A stretch of 37,667 nucleotides of DNA from a virus. Below are positions 24,801 to 33,392 of this stretch, one piece after another (position 1 is the first letter of the stretch; each line of letters opens with the position of its first letter). Under the pieces are notes generated by a model. That model was not told where the DNA came from. It saw nothing but the letters and a program-made list of their open reading frames with translations, and ran no database searches. A program made the translations under genes and the position numbers. The DNA is taken from the IMG/VR virus record IMGVR_UViG_3300037493_002275, positions 1 through 37,667 of that record; one strand, given 5' to 3'.

Positions 24801-27082
24801 ATGGTAGTCCTTACGTTAGTATAAATGATAAACCTGGATTTTTTGATCCAGAATATCCTGAGGGTTCTCCTAATGCTGGTAAATATAGACCTACTTTTAA
24901 TCCTTTTACTGGAAATATAACTTTAGGAGATAGTCCAGGTGTTTTGGATGTTGCATATATAGCAGAATTAGCACATAGAAAACAATGGTTGGATAAAGGT
25001 CCTACAGATTTTCAATTAAGAGGAATTAAACTATTTCCTCGTATTATAAAAAATTTCCTTGATCCAAATAAAAAAGGATATGAAGAAGAATATGATATTC
25101 CAGGAAGTATAGAATATGAAGCTCATAAAGAAATAGAACCTAAACTACAAAAGGAATATGATGATTTATATTGGAAAAAGATGGATGAATCTCATTACTA
25201 TAAATATCCTGGTACATATCCATATTGGAAACCTACTAAAACATATAAAAATGGTGGATGGTTAGAAAAATATCAAGGTGGAGGTGGTGTAACAGAAGAT
25301 CCTAATAAACCTTATGATGTTAATACTAATCCTGAAGGATATTTTTACACATCAAGTGGTTTAAAAGTTCATGGTAAAAGTAAGATACAACAAGGTAAAG
25401 AAAAAAAACAAGTACAAGCTATTAAAAAGTATGCTGCTACTATACCTCAAACTACTGTAGAAAATACAATTAATCCAAATATTAAATTTAATTTTCCAAT
25501 AGCTAATGATTCTAATAGTGATTTAGCTAGAAAGAATGAATTATTAGGAAAGTTTACCACTCAAAATATAAATCAAACTCAAGCTACTATTGCAGATTTT
25601 AAAAAAGATAATCCATGGGCAGCAAACCTTAATGATAATGAAGTTTTAAATCGTTTACAAATGACTCAAAGTGCTTTTCAAAATCAAGGCACGATTAAAA
25701 AAGCTGGACCTGAAGAAGGAATATTAAGTAGAGCATGGAATATTGCTAGTAATCCTATGACTGCTTTATCTTATGCAATAAAAGGACAAGATATTCCTGA
25801 TAATTTTCAAAGAGGGGAAAAAAATATTTTAGATCATGCTGTAAATATTATTAATCCTGCTACATATATTAATTCAGGTGCTTCTATTGGAAATGCTTTA
25901 TTACATCCTTGGGAAACAACTAAAACATTAAGTAAAGCTGGAGTTAATTTATTAACAAATTTTACAGATAATACTAATGTATTTAATGATGAATCTAATT
26001 CTGAAGCTTTAGAGTTAGTAGGTGACGTAGGTAATATGTTTATGCTTGGTGAAACAGGAGCTTTTAAACCTTTACAAAAAGTATATAATGAAGTAGCAAC
26101 TGGAAACAGTTTTATACCTAAAGCCTGGAAAAGTCAAGCTGTTGGGCTTAGTCAAGAAGCTAGTCAAAAAATGTTTAATAGTCTTGTTAGTAGTGGTAAA
26201 CTTACTGATGCTGAAAGAGCTTTAATAGTTGAATATCAACATAACAGTAGACCATTTACAGGAAGAGATGTGTCAGTCAATTTAGAAAAACAACAAGCTT
26301 TAAATAATATTATTAATAAATATAATTTAAATGTTGGAGAAAATACTATATTAACAAGAAGATTTAATCCTGATAATAATTCATTAGGAGCTACTTTTGA
26401 AAATGGTAGATTAAACTTTGGAGATAGACCTACATCTTTTTCTGCTGGGGTTGGTATAGAAGGATATGGTAGTGGGGCTAATAATAGACTAGTCATTCCT
26501 AATAAGTATGCTAAAAGAATGGGTAATAATCTTTTAGCTAATCAATATACTAAATTATCTGAAGAAGCTCTTAGTTTATTACCTGAAGAAGCACGTGGCT
26601 TTTCATCATGGTTAGGTAAGTCATCTCCATCTATTAGTGCTGAAAGAGAAGTATTAGGTACAGGATTAGATTTTAAAAAAATAGGTAAAGTTAAAAATGA
26701 TATAGGTGGTTATGACTGGATAGTTAAACCAATAGGAAAAGGATATAAAGAAGTTCCTAGAAAAGAAGAAGGTGGTGTAATAAAAGATGATATGGGTTAT
26801 TGGAATCCAGAGAATCATGGAAAGGTGGTAGAGATAGATAGTCCATATATTACAATGGAAGGAGTGGATCAACCACTAATAGGAATATCAGATGAAGGAG
26901 ATCAAAAATATATGCTACCTGGAAAGAATTATAAATTCAAAGGAAAGAAAGTGAAAGAATATCCTGTAGCAAAGAATGGTGTAAGACAAGAACAAAAAGG
27001 TTTGCAAAACCTAGATGATTTACTTAACTTTACAAATTATAATAAACCACAACCAGGCGGATGGTTGAATAAATACAATTAA
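21863..27082 (+). CDS. Giant multidomain cargo protein: caspase-like, metallopeptidase-like and ADP-ribosyltransferase domains
   Basis: 1739 residues, TAATG overlap with the gene before. Seen: residues ~128-210 carry LAFMAHHG (H172-G173) and YLGSCYSGD (C201), the His-Gly and xxCxSG dyad of caspase-like (clan CD) peptidases, with a shorter H-to-C spacing (29) than usual. Residues 1034-1090 carry AELAHRKQW and SIEYEAHKEIEPKL, like HExxH plus a downstream Glu, but with Ala for the first His. Residues ~1440-1615 carry LTRRF (R1499/R1500), TSFSAG (S1525-x-S1527) and AEREVLGTG (E1594-x-E1596), the R-S-ExE triad of mono-ADP-ribosyltransferases. GG-W/F-L-x-K type motifs recur from residue 1 to the last residue. 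A KSDRTAF segment is duplicated (524, 803). Known: T4 packages and injects an ADP-ribosyltransferase (Alt), and phage polyvalent proteins combine such domains. Inferred: an injected effector. Confidence 0.7.
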   Translation: MNKWLEKYSNGDIVQQNYNDVSVSLPEGFVGMGYNTKGRNYSPAWGGQFEEGGVTSPQICYDPKTGKVVPCKPGAHKTWIFTENPAITASQFELNMNKTTRENAIKDNEFTKEAQDLKNYLIKNQPGEDIEIYPTYKSDKNDRVTTTNRGKTLNEILRGSDAKTRLAFMAHHGSNLFGSPAGNLGKKLQATTYDNCYLGSCYSGDIAASDEFKGLSNFNFRPGYGDMSNSPDGKEGLQWFGVNPNKNSQTGEAGVNNAFFNTTNDIDTLNNLYKQERSVDDKMMDLYRKNNNSNSKIPIDDKRNPFYKDYKSLSAQLENLESKQRTAQKIFVGNPKKGREYDILNPTNGPHIGTGTRWNTLFLSDNEFDDTPMNNTQNRLRYEEGGALPKAQGGVSTPQAQKSKTLRPIVINSKLNRAEKDSAILYNMGITAQKQYKLNPNITTKQLSDIYDTPETNAAYVRLSKLNKKFPDKKQMGKPVPITDYNGMRNPEFIPFGFTKPVGTSKPKPEFSLKKKVTKAELLKSDRTAFNPQITQLQNQSINLPTTIQQRFPKGDYDYIFGPANSVIGRNYNGQFYSEDMPNQRGGVNQPDLDLLNNQEALKKYVQNKGLKFAMGGSLPGSVGFTYARTNDPAPSNGKYAKKTMPSAQDGGFLPKAQKGRQQPKTRTYVYTDKELYNKAFAAESDSLNLYNNAKRDFNKFNKIGDLFNTNLTSKQWQKASNDYDKLLVNNDKKWHTWPYKDEAGTKYIPGYTANYPYKGPKSGLIIRPVGKEKFYREGYDFPKFKKPVVHNVYKEEKEKLIKSDRTAFTPVLVGQQRPDVQLPTIQNLPYRVEYYDGDINGMTHKNFIDEKAGSEFMKELQNRSYGIPYGVQSYYENTPKKENGGFLMPAREGGQKCPKGYINIDGKCIKLDSQEYIDMLDKGQVGTMEGDTFWGNKSTLQPVTIHGSKDKGTNEFYKKLAQVHGPEAYEALLELGQKYGSPYVSINDKPGFFDPEYPEGSPNAGKYRPTFNPFTGNITLGDSPGVLDVAYIAELAHRKQWLDKGPTDFQLRGIKLFPRIIKNFLDPNKKGYEEEYDIPGSIEYEAHKEIEPKLQKEYDDLYWKKMDESHYYKYPGTYPYWKPTKTYKNGGWLEKYQGGGGVTEDPNKPYDVNTNPEGYFYTSSGLKVHGKSKIQQGKEKKQVQAIKKYAATIPQTTVENTINPNIKFNFPIANDSNSDLARKNELLGKFTTQNINQTQATIADFKKDNPWAANLNDNEVLNRLQMTQSAFQNQGTIKKAGPEEGILSRAWNIASNPMTALSYAIKGQDIPDNFQRGEKNILDHAVNIINPATYINSGASIGNALLHPWETTKTLSKAGVNLLTNFTDNTNVFNDESNSEALELVGDVGNMFMLGETGAFKPLQKVYNEVATGNSFIPKAWKSQAVGLSQEASQKMFNSLVSSGKLTDAERALIVEYQHNSRPFTGRDVSVNLEKQQALNNIINKYNLNVGENTILTRRFNPDNNSLGATFENGRLNFGDRPTSFSAGVGIEGYGSGANNRLVIPNKYAKRMGNNLLANQYTKLSEEALSLLPEEARGFSSWLGKSSPSISAEREVLGTGLDFKKIGKVKNDIGGYDWIVKPIGKGYKEVPRKEEGGVIKDDMGYWNPENHGKVVEIDSPYITMEGVDQPLIGISDEGDQKYMLPGKNYKFKGKKVKEYPVAKNGVRQEQKGLQNLDDLLNFTNYNKPQPGGWLNKYN

Positions 27083-27083
27083 T

Positions 27084-30000
27084 ATGAAAGCAGAAATTTT
27101 AAAGATTGCTGGTGTTAAATCTGATAAAGATTTTTACAAGTTATTTCCTGATGAGAAATCATTCATGGCTAAACATGGTAAAGCTTTTAAAAAAGCACAA
27201 TTAGGTGTTGCCATGTCTCCAGTAGGTAGTTATACAGGTGGAGGTGTTTCTAATAATTTATCTCCTATTAATGCTAGAGAAACATATGATGATATGGATC
27301 TTAACCTTACAGGCAAAAATGATTATATGAGACAGCAAGAGGCCTATCAACAACAAATGCTAGAAGCACAACAAGCTGCTGCTGGTCAAGGTGGTGGTGA
27401 AGGTGGTGGTCAAGGAATGTCTCCTGATCAAATGGAACAAATTATGGGTATGTTTGGTAAAGGAAAACATGGAATACAGGTTCCTAAAGCACAAAATGGA
27501 CCACCTGATCCTTTAGGAACATGGCATGGAGAATTAGATGAGGATGGTAATAATATATTTGATGCTGCTACAAGACCAAGTGGTAATGCAAATGGTAATT
27601 ATAAATATGAAAGAGGTCAAAAAGTTGGTAAGGGTCTTTTAAGTAGTATTCCTATAATAGGTGGTATAGTTAAAGGATTTAAAGCTCTTAAACAAGAAAA
27701 GTGGGAAAGGAGAGATGCACAAAGAACTGAAAAACTTTCAGGTCTTATGTCACAAGCAAACAATATGCAAGTACAACCTATTACAAGAAACTACGTAAGA
27801 CCAGAAGATAATATAATATCTCCAGATCAAATGTTTCCTACATATGGTGTTGGTACAAATCCTTTAACTGCTCAATATGGAGCAGAAATACAAAACACAT
27901 ATGCTCCTAATACATTATATGATGATCTTGGATATGAACCTTTAAGTGATTCTGATATAGTTAAACAATATAGAGCTGGTGGATTTGTTCCAAAAGCACA
28001 GGGAGGATTTAGTGGTTTTATGGATACTCTTTTTCCTAAAGGATCAGGTGGTGTTGGTGGTAAAGGTGGTGGTGTTATGTCTCTTTTAGCTCCTTATGGT
28101 GGTTCAATTGGTAGTAAGATGGGTGGAGGAGATTTTGGAGGAAATGCAGGTGGTGATATTGGTAGTTCTATTGGTGGTATTTTTGGTCCTGTTGGACAAC
28201 TTGCAGGAGGAGTTCTTGGAGGAATGCTTGACGTAGAGCCACAATTAAAGAAAAAAGCAATTGAAAATACAAAAAATAATATGTGGAGTAGTGTTGGTGG
28301 TGATGTAAGAAGAAATTTACAATCTACTGGATATATAAAAAATGGTGGTGATATTTCTAACTATGAAGAAGGTGGATATATGAATCCAGAATACAACCCA
28401 CAAATAATTGCTAAGTTTGGTGAATATTCTATGAATCAATTATTAGCACCTCCTAAGGATGCTGATATGTTACGTGCTGGTGGACATTTAAAAGAATATA
28501 CACCTCCTAGTGAAAGAGCAATGTTTACAGGAAAACAGTTTATGAAAGATGGTGGACAAACAAGTGCTTTAAATGGACAATTAAAAACTACATGGGGTGG
28601 AGATGTTGAAACTGTTTCTAATAATCCTTATGATGAAGGATCCACTGTAATGTTTAGAGGTAACTCACATACAGAAGGAGATGGTAATGGACATACAGGA
28701 ATAGGTGTAACCTATGGAAAAGGAGAACCTGATAGTTATACAGATTATGCAGAATATGGTACAGAACAAGCTGATGCTCAAGTTGAAGTGGAAAGAGGTG
28801 AGCCTGCTCAAGAAATGACAGATCCTGAAACAGGTGAAAAGAATTTGATAGTGTATGGTGATTTATATATTCCTAATTATGCACTATCTATGCTTGGAGA
28901 TAAAGATGCAAAAGGTAAAAAGTTTAAAAACTATGTTTCAGATTTAACTAAAAAAGAAAATAAACAAACTAAAATATTAAATAAAAATACAGAACTAATT
29001 AATGAATTAGAAGTAAATACACCAATGGATCAGCTAACATTTAATTCTTATAAAGAAAATATAAATGGAGCTACAAATAATCTTAAACAATATTCTGAAT
29101 ATAAAAATATAGCAGCAAATATTCAAAGTTCTATTAATGAACTATCAGAAGAAAATGGACTAGTGGCAGCAGATCTTGCTAAAGGTAAATTTACAATAGA
29201 TAAAGAAGCTATGAAAGAACAACAAGCTAAATTTGGAAAATCTATACCAATAGCACAACCAGGGCGAAGGATACATACTCCAGAAGCGGAACTAATGACA
29301 AAAGAAGATTATCAACAAAGGTTACGACAAGAACAACAACAAACAACAGCAGTTCCTACATCCACTGCTACATCTCCAAACGATGATCGTGTGAATGAAA
29401 TAAATAAATTATATGCTATAGCAAAAAAAACAAACAAACCATCTGATATTAAAAAGCTTAAGGATACATTCCATAAGTATTTTCCAGAGAAAGCTGAAGC
29501 TATAATTAAAGCTAGTCCTATGAGTAATTTAGGAAAAAGACAAAAATTCACTGATTTTTCTAAAATGACACAAAAAGAAATATTAGGAACACAGGATAAT
29601 ATAATGGGAGATCGAATAAAGCAATACATAGCAAGTGTTAATAATGTACCTGCACCTGTTGTTAACCCGATTATTACTCCTGCAGTTCCACCACTAAGTC
29701 CAAGAATGACACCAACAATATCTTTACCCCAATTAAAAGAAAAAGAAACAAAACCTATTTTCCCTTGGCAGATGTATGTTAATCAAGCATTAAACTATCT
29801 TAGACCTAGTGATGCAGAAGAACTTGATCCTAGTCAATTGTTAGGAGAAATGTCTGCTATGGGAGATAGACCTTCTTCTGTATTTGCACAAAAATATAAT
29901 CCTGAATTAGATAATGTTTATGATATATCCTATCAAGATCAATTAAATGAAATCACTGCTCAGGCAAGAGCTGCAGAAAGAATGGCTATTGATAATCCTG

Positions 30001-30536
30001 CTGCTGCTGCTGCAATATTTGGAGCTGCATCACAAAATAAGTCTAAAGTTTTAGCAGAACAATTTAGAGCTAATCAAGCTATGAAAGCTGGAGTGTATGA
30101 TAAAAACAGAGCTACATTAAATGATGCTCAATTAAAAAATATGGGAATTCTTGATAATCAATATGTTAGACAAGAAACAGCTAATTCTACAACTAAAGAA
30201 AACATTCGAAATGCCCTTAATTCAATTTCTGCTAAAACAGCTCAGAATAAATTAGAAAACAGAAAGCTAAAAACAATGGAAAATCTATATAACTATAGAT
30301 ATGATTCTCAAGGAAGATTGGTAAATATGAATGGAATAGCTCAATTCAATCCGTATGGTAATCCTAATACAAGTGGTTTTGGTAAAGGTAGTCTTGCTCC
30401 TGGAAAAGCTTTTTCATATGATGCAAGTGGTGATATCATTGGTACACATAGTGTAAAAGATGATGCGAGTGGAAAATATGGAGCTAAAATAAAAGCAAGA
30501 AACGGATCTATTGTTAAAGCAATCAAAAATCTCTAA
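27084..30536 (+). CDS. Giant internal virion/ejection protein with GG-KAQ motifs
   Basis: 1150 residues, starting two bases after the previous stop. The N terminus has a Gln-rich helix then Gly-rich GQGGGEGGGQG. Residues ~185-205 (GLLSSIPIIGGIVKGFKAL) and ~320-385 (a long Gly-zipper-like run with GGIFGPVGQLAGGVLGGML) are membrane-interacting in character. Motifs like those of the upstream protein recur: KKAQLG (37-41), PKAQNG (134-139), GGFVPKAQGG (299-308), NGGDISNYEEGG (420-431), AGGHLKEY (465-472). Residues ~527-580 hold GNSHTEGDGNGHTGIGV and VEVERGEPAQEM, a small domain recurring in internal proteins of Bacteroidota phages. Helical C terminus with an Ala-rich segment. Probably capsid or tail cargo ejected with DNA; no enzyme motif was found. 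Confidence 0.55.
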   Translation: MKAEILKIAGVKSDKDFYKLFPDEKSFMAKHGKAFKKAQLGVAMSPVGSYTGGGVSNNLSPINARETYDDMDLNLTGKNDYMRQQEAYQQQMLEAQQAAAGQGGGEGGGQGMSPDQMEQIMGMFGKGKHGIQVPKAQNGPPDPLGTWHGELDEDGNNIFDAATRPSGNANGNYKYERGQKVGKGLLSSIPIIGGIVKGFKALKQEKWERRDAQRTEKLSGLMSQANNMQVQPITRNYVRPEDNIISPDQMFPTYGVGTNPLTAQYGAEIQNTYAPNTLYDDLGYEPLSDSDIVKQYRAGGFVPKAQGGFSGFMDTLFPKGSGGVGGKGGGVMSLLAPYGGSIGSKMGGGDFGGNAGGDIGSSIGGIFGPVGQLAGGVLGGMLDVEPQLKKKAIENTKNNMWSSVGGDVRRNLQSTGYIKNGGDISNYEEGGYMNPEYNPQIIAKFGEYSMNQLLAPPKDADMLRAGGHLKEYTPPSERAMFTGKQFMKDGGQTSALNGQLKTTWGGDVETVSNNPYDEGSTVMFRGNSHTEGDGNGHTGIGVTYGKGEPDSYTDYAEYGTEQADAQVEVERGEPAQEMTDPETGEKNLIVYGDLYIPNYALSMLGDKDAKGKKFKNYVSDLTKKENKQTKILNKNTELINELEVNTPMDQLTFNSYKENINGATNNLKQYSEYKNIAANIQSSINELSEENGLVAADLAKGKFTIDKEAMKEQQAKFGKSIPIAQPGRRIHTPEAELMTKEDYQQRLRQEQQQTTAVPTSTATSPNDDRVNEINKLYAIAKKTNKPSDIKKLKDTFHKYFPEKAEAIIKASPMSNLGKRQKFTDFSKMTQKEILGTQDNIMGDRIKQYIASVNNVPAPVVNPIITPAVPPLSPRMTPTISLPQLKEKETKPIFPWQMYVNQALNYLRPSDAEELDPSQLLGEMSAMGDRPSSVFAQKYNPELDNVYDISYQDQLNEITAQARAAERMAIDNPAAAAAIFGAASQNKSKVLAEQFRANQAMKAGVYDKNRATLNDAQLKNMGILDNQYVRQETANSTTKENIRNALNSISAKTAQNKLENRKLKTMENLYNYRYDSQGRLVNMNGIAQFNPYGNPNTSGFGKGSLAPGKAFSYDASGDIIGTHSVKDDASGKYGAKIKARNGSIVKAIKNL

Positions 30537-30576
30537 CCAATTCAATTATAATAAATTACTAAATATAATTATAGTG

Positions 30577-30608
30577 TTTGGTAATATTAATATTTTTAAT
30601 TACATTTG
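30577..30608 (+). promoter_or_regulatory. Bacteroidota-type promoter for last structural genes
   Basis: TTTG at 30577-30580 and TACATTTG at 30601-30608 with a 20-base spacer, the same layout as at 12510-12541. It lies in the 87-base AT-rich gap after the previous stop (30536). The expected leader is only about 10 bases to the ATG at 30624. Confidence 0.7.
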
Positions 30609-30623
30609 CTAACTTAATATACT

Positions 30624-33392
30624 ATGGCAAGTTTTACAGATAAACCAATGCAGTTTAATCCATATATTCAACAGCTCCCTGTTGAAGAAATGGTAAAGGT
30701 GGGTATGATCAAACAAGATCAGTACGACAAAGGTGTGCAAAAAATTCAAGGACAGATTGATCAAGTGGCTGGATTGGAAGTTATGAGAGGTGTGGATAAA
30801 GCCTATCTTCAATCTAAACTTAATGAATTAGGAGGTAATCTTACCACTGTAGCTGCTGGTGATTTTTCTAATTTTCAATTGGTTAATTCTGTTGGAGGGA
30901 TGGTTAAACAAGTTGGTAATGATAAATATGTTCAAGCTGCTGTTTCATCTACAGCAAATCATAAAAAACAAGTTTCTGACATGAGTGCTGATAAAAAGAA
31001 AGGCACACTCACTCCAGATAACGAATACCATTATGATAAACAAATTTCTTCTTATTTAAACTCTACAGACATTAAAGATGCTGAAGGTAATCCTGTTACG
31101 TTTTCTGGAAAATATATTTCTAATTTTGATGTATTCAAATTTGCAAAAGAAACATTTGATGCTGTAAAGCCTGATGGATTTTCTTTTGATGAAGTTTATA
31201 TTACTGATGCAAATGGTAATCCAAAAAAAGATGTTAATGGTCAACCAATATATTCTCCTGTAATGGTTAGAATGGAAAAAGAAGGAATTTTTCCACAAAA
31301 AGTTAAAGAAACATTAAATCAGATTTTTTCTGATCCAAGGGTGGGTCAACAATTGTCTATATCTGGACAGTATACATATAGAGGATTAGATGGAAATGCT
31401 CTTAGTCAAAAAGTTCTGTCTCAAAAAACTAGTTTAATAAATGCATATGATGATGAATTAAAAAAACTTAATATTCAAAAAAATCTTGGAAAAGATGTTA
31501 AAGTAAATATTGACAATATAACACTTGCAAAAACTAATGCTAATGCAGTATATGATGAATATGCTAGTTTAGCAATAGAAAATCCTGATGCTGTAAGAGG
31601 TCAACTTTATAAAGATGATGTTAATTCTCGATATACAACTATGTTTGGTTGGATGAAGAGTAAAGAGCAACAAATGGATAATCCAGGATGGAATGCTAAC
31701 TTCAGAATGTTAGAAGAAGCAAATGAACAGTCTAGATTTGCACAAACATTACGTCAAAATAAAATTGAACATGCTGATGCTATGCGTTGGAAACAGAAAG
31801 AATATGATCAAAAGCAAAAAGAAATTGATGATAAAAAGGATGACGCTGGTTTAGGAGCAAATAACTGGACTCAAGGAAATCAAGCTGCTGCATACGATGT
31901 TATATATAAAGTGGAATCAGATTATGAAGAAGCTGCATCAAATTTCAAAGCATCTGCAGGAGAATTTCTATGGGCCACTTCATATTCTGGAGGTCAAGGA
32001 AATGAACAAAAGTTAACAGACATGATGGCAAAAGGTATGTCTAGATCGCAAGCAATCTCAAATATAATTTCTAATAACGCTAAAGCTAATGGACAAACAG
32101 AAGAAGAATTTATAACAGGATGGGGGAATTATGGCGTTAAGCAATACAATAAGTTAAGTCAAAAGGAACGTGATAAACTTCCTGGACTTAAAGATGCATA
32201 TGCAGCATATTCAAATGCTAGAACAAACTTTGATGGTATGTCTGCTGTTAAGAAAAAGATAGATACTCGTTATAGAAATGAAGTAGGAGCAATGGCAGAT
32301 GATGCTAATATTACAAAAGATATTCCAAATGAACAAGTTATTAACTTTGAAGGAAAAGATTTAAAACTTAATAAAAGACAAGTCTTTGATATGGCAATTT
32401 ATCTTAGAGGAGAAAGAACTTCATTGGGATTTTTAGAAGGAGCTGCTGCAAGAAATGCATCCAAAGAAGCATTTAAAAGATTAGAAGCAGCAGGTCTTGG
32501 TAATCTTGCAAATAATGTATTAAACGAACACACTACAAAATCAATGTTTAAAGGTAATCTTGAGGCAGGGTGGGGTACATTTATAACTAGAGCAGCAAAA
32601 AGTATTGCTCATGATATTCGCTACGATGATTATAAAAATATATCTGGTCTTGTTAATCAAGTTGCTGGAACTTATAATAAGTTACTCGATGAAGAGTATG
32701 AAACAGGACTAAATAAAAAAGCTGATATCATCAAAGAAGTGTACGGTATAAGAGGTAATAAAAAAACAGAGATGTTAACTGGTGATGCTACAGCTGATAA
32801 AAATACTATATTTAAATTAAGAGGATATGCAGGAGCTTATAAAGGTGGACAAACAATAAATCTTTCTAGAGACTTTGGTGACTTTGCAACATCTATTAGT
32901 GGAGATATTACAGGTATGAGTATTTCTACAAATGTCTATATGGATAAAGGGGGAGAACCACAAATTGAAGTTATTTCTTATAATAAAAGCGGTAAAAGAG
33001 CAGGAGCTATGACAATACAACCTGATGAAGCACTTAAGCTAGGAATAGATGTAAATAAAATATATGAACCAAAAGAGATTGGTATATTAAGAAATAAGAT
33101 AAATGTAAAAGGAGGACAAACTTCTGATGGTAGTCCTAAAGAAATTTCTACATATATAAATGGTGATGTACAATATGATAGATCTTTTTTTCCTTCAATG
33201 GAAAATTCTCCATATGATGTTAAAGCAAATATTACATATAATAATGGTATATACTATCCTTACTTATATGTCTCAGATGGTAGAACAGAAAATGTTAGAC
33301 AGCTTCCAGGATCTGATGATTTATATAAATTAGCTATTTCATTACAAAGAGTAAGTCCAACTTTTGCTCAACAAATTCTAAATGAAAAATAA
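30624..33392 (+). CDS. Large crAss-like virion protein (probable internal/cargo), 922 aa
   Basis: 922 residues, hydrophilic and mostly helical. The N terminus FNPYIQQLPVEEMVKVGMIK followed by QDQYDKGVQKIQGQIDQVAG is a stretch I recognise as conserved in crAss-like and other Bacteroidota phages. Residues ~380-400 are a charged helix (KQKEYDQKQKEIDDKKDD). The last ~200 residues are beta-rich. No transmembrane segment, signal peptide or catalytic motif is evident. It is first in the unit driven by the 30577 promoter and overlaps the next gene (TAATG). Position and size fit one of the abundant internal or tail-lumen proteins seen in crAss-like virions; the function is unassigned. Confidence 0.6.
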   Translation: MASFTDKPMQFNPYIQQLPVEEMVKVGMIKQDQYDKGVQKIQGQIDQVAGLEVMRGVDKAYLQSKLNELGGNLTTVAAGDFSNFQLVNSVGGMVKQVGNDKYVQAAVSSTANHKKQVSDMSADKKKGTLTPDNEYHYDKQISSYLNSTDIKDAEGNPVTFSGKYISNFDVFKFAKETFDAVKPDGFSFDEVYITDANGNPKKDVNGQPIYSPVMVRMEKEGIFPQKVKETLNQIFSDPRVGQQLSISGQYTYRGLDGNALSQKVLSQKTSLINAYDDELKKLNIQKNLGKDVKVNIDNITLAKTNANAVYDEYASLAIENPDAVRGQLYKDDVNSRYTTMFGWMKSKEQQMDNPGWNANFRMLEEANEQSRFAQTLRQNKIEHADAMRWKQKEYDQKQKEIDDKKDDAGLGANNWTQGNQAAAYDVIYKVESDYEEAASNFKASAGEFLWATSYSGGQGNEQKLTDMMAKGMSRSQAISNIISNNAKANGQTEEEFITGWGNYGVKQYNKLSQKERDKLPGLKDAYAAYSNARTNFDGMSAVKKKIDTRYRNEVGAMADDANITKDIPNEQVINFEGKDLKLNKRQVFDMAIYLRGERTSLGFLEGAAARNASKEAFKRLEAAGLGNLANNVLNEHTTKSMFKGNLEAGWGTFITRAAKSIAHDIRYDDYKNISGLVNQVAGTYNKLLDEEYETGLNKKADIIKEVYGIRGNKKTEMLTGDATADKNTIFKLRGYAGAYKGGQTINLSRDFGDFATSISGDITGMSISTNVYMDKGGEPQIEVISYNKSGKRAGAMTIQPDEALKLGIDVNKIYEPKEIGILRNKINVKGGQTSDGSPKEISTYINGDVQYDRSFFPSMENSPYDVKANITYNNGIYYPYLYVSDGRTENVRQLPGSDDLYKLAISLQRVSPTFAQQILNEK

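Noticed and set aside
30544-30570. AATTATA / TATAATT inverted repeat as terminator
   Set aside because: Seven A-T pairs only with a 13-base loop and no T run; too weak, and it lies at the promoter region.
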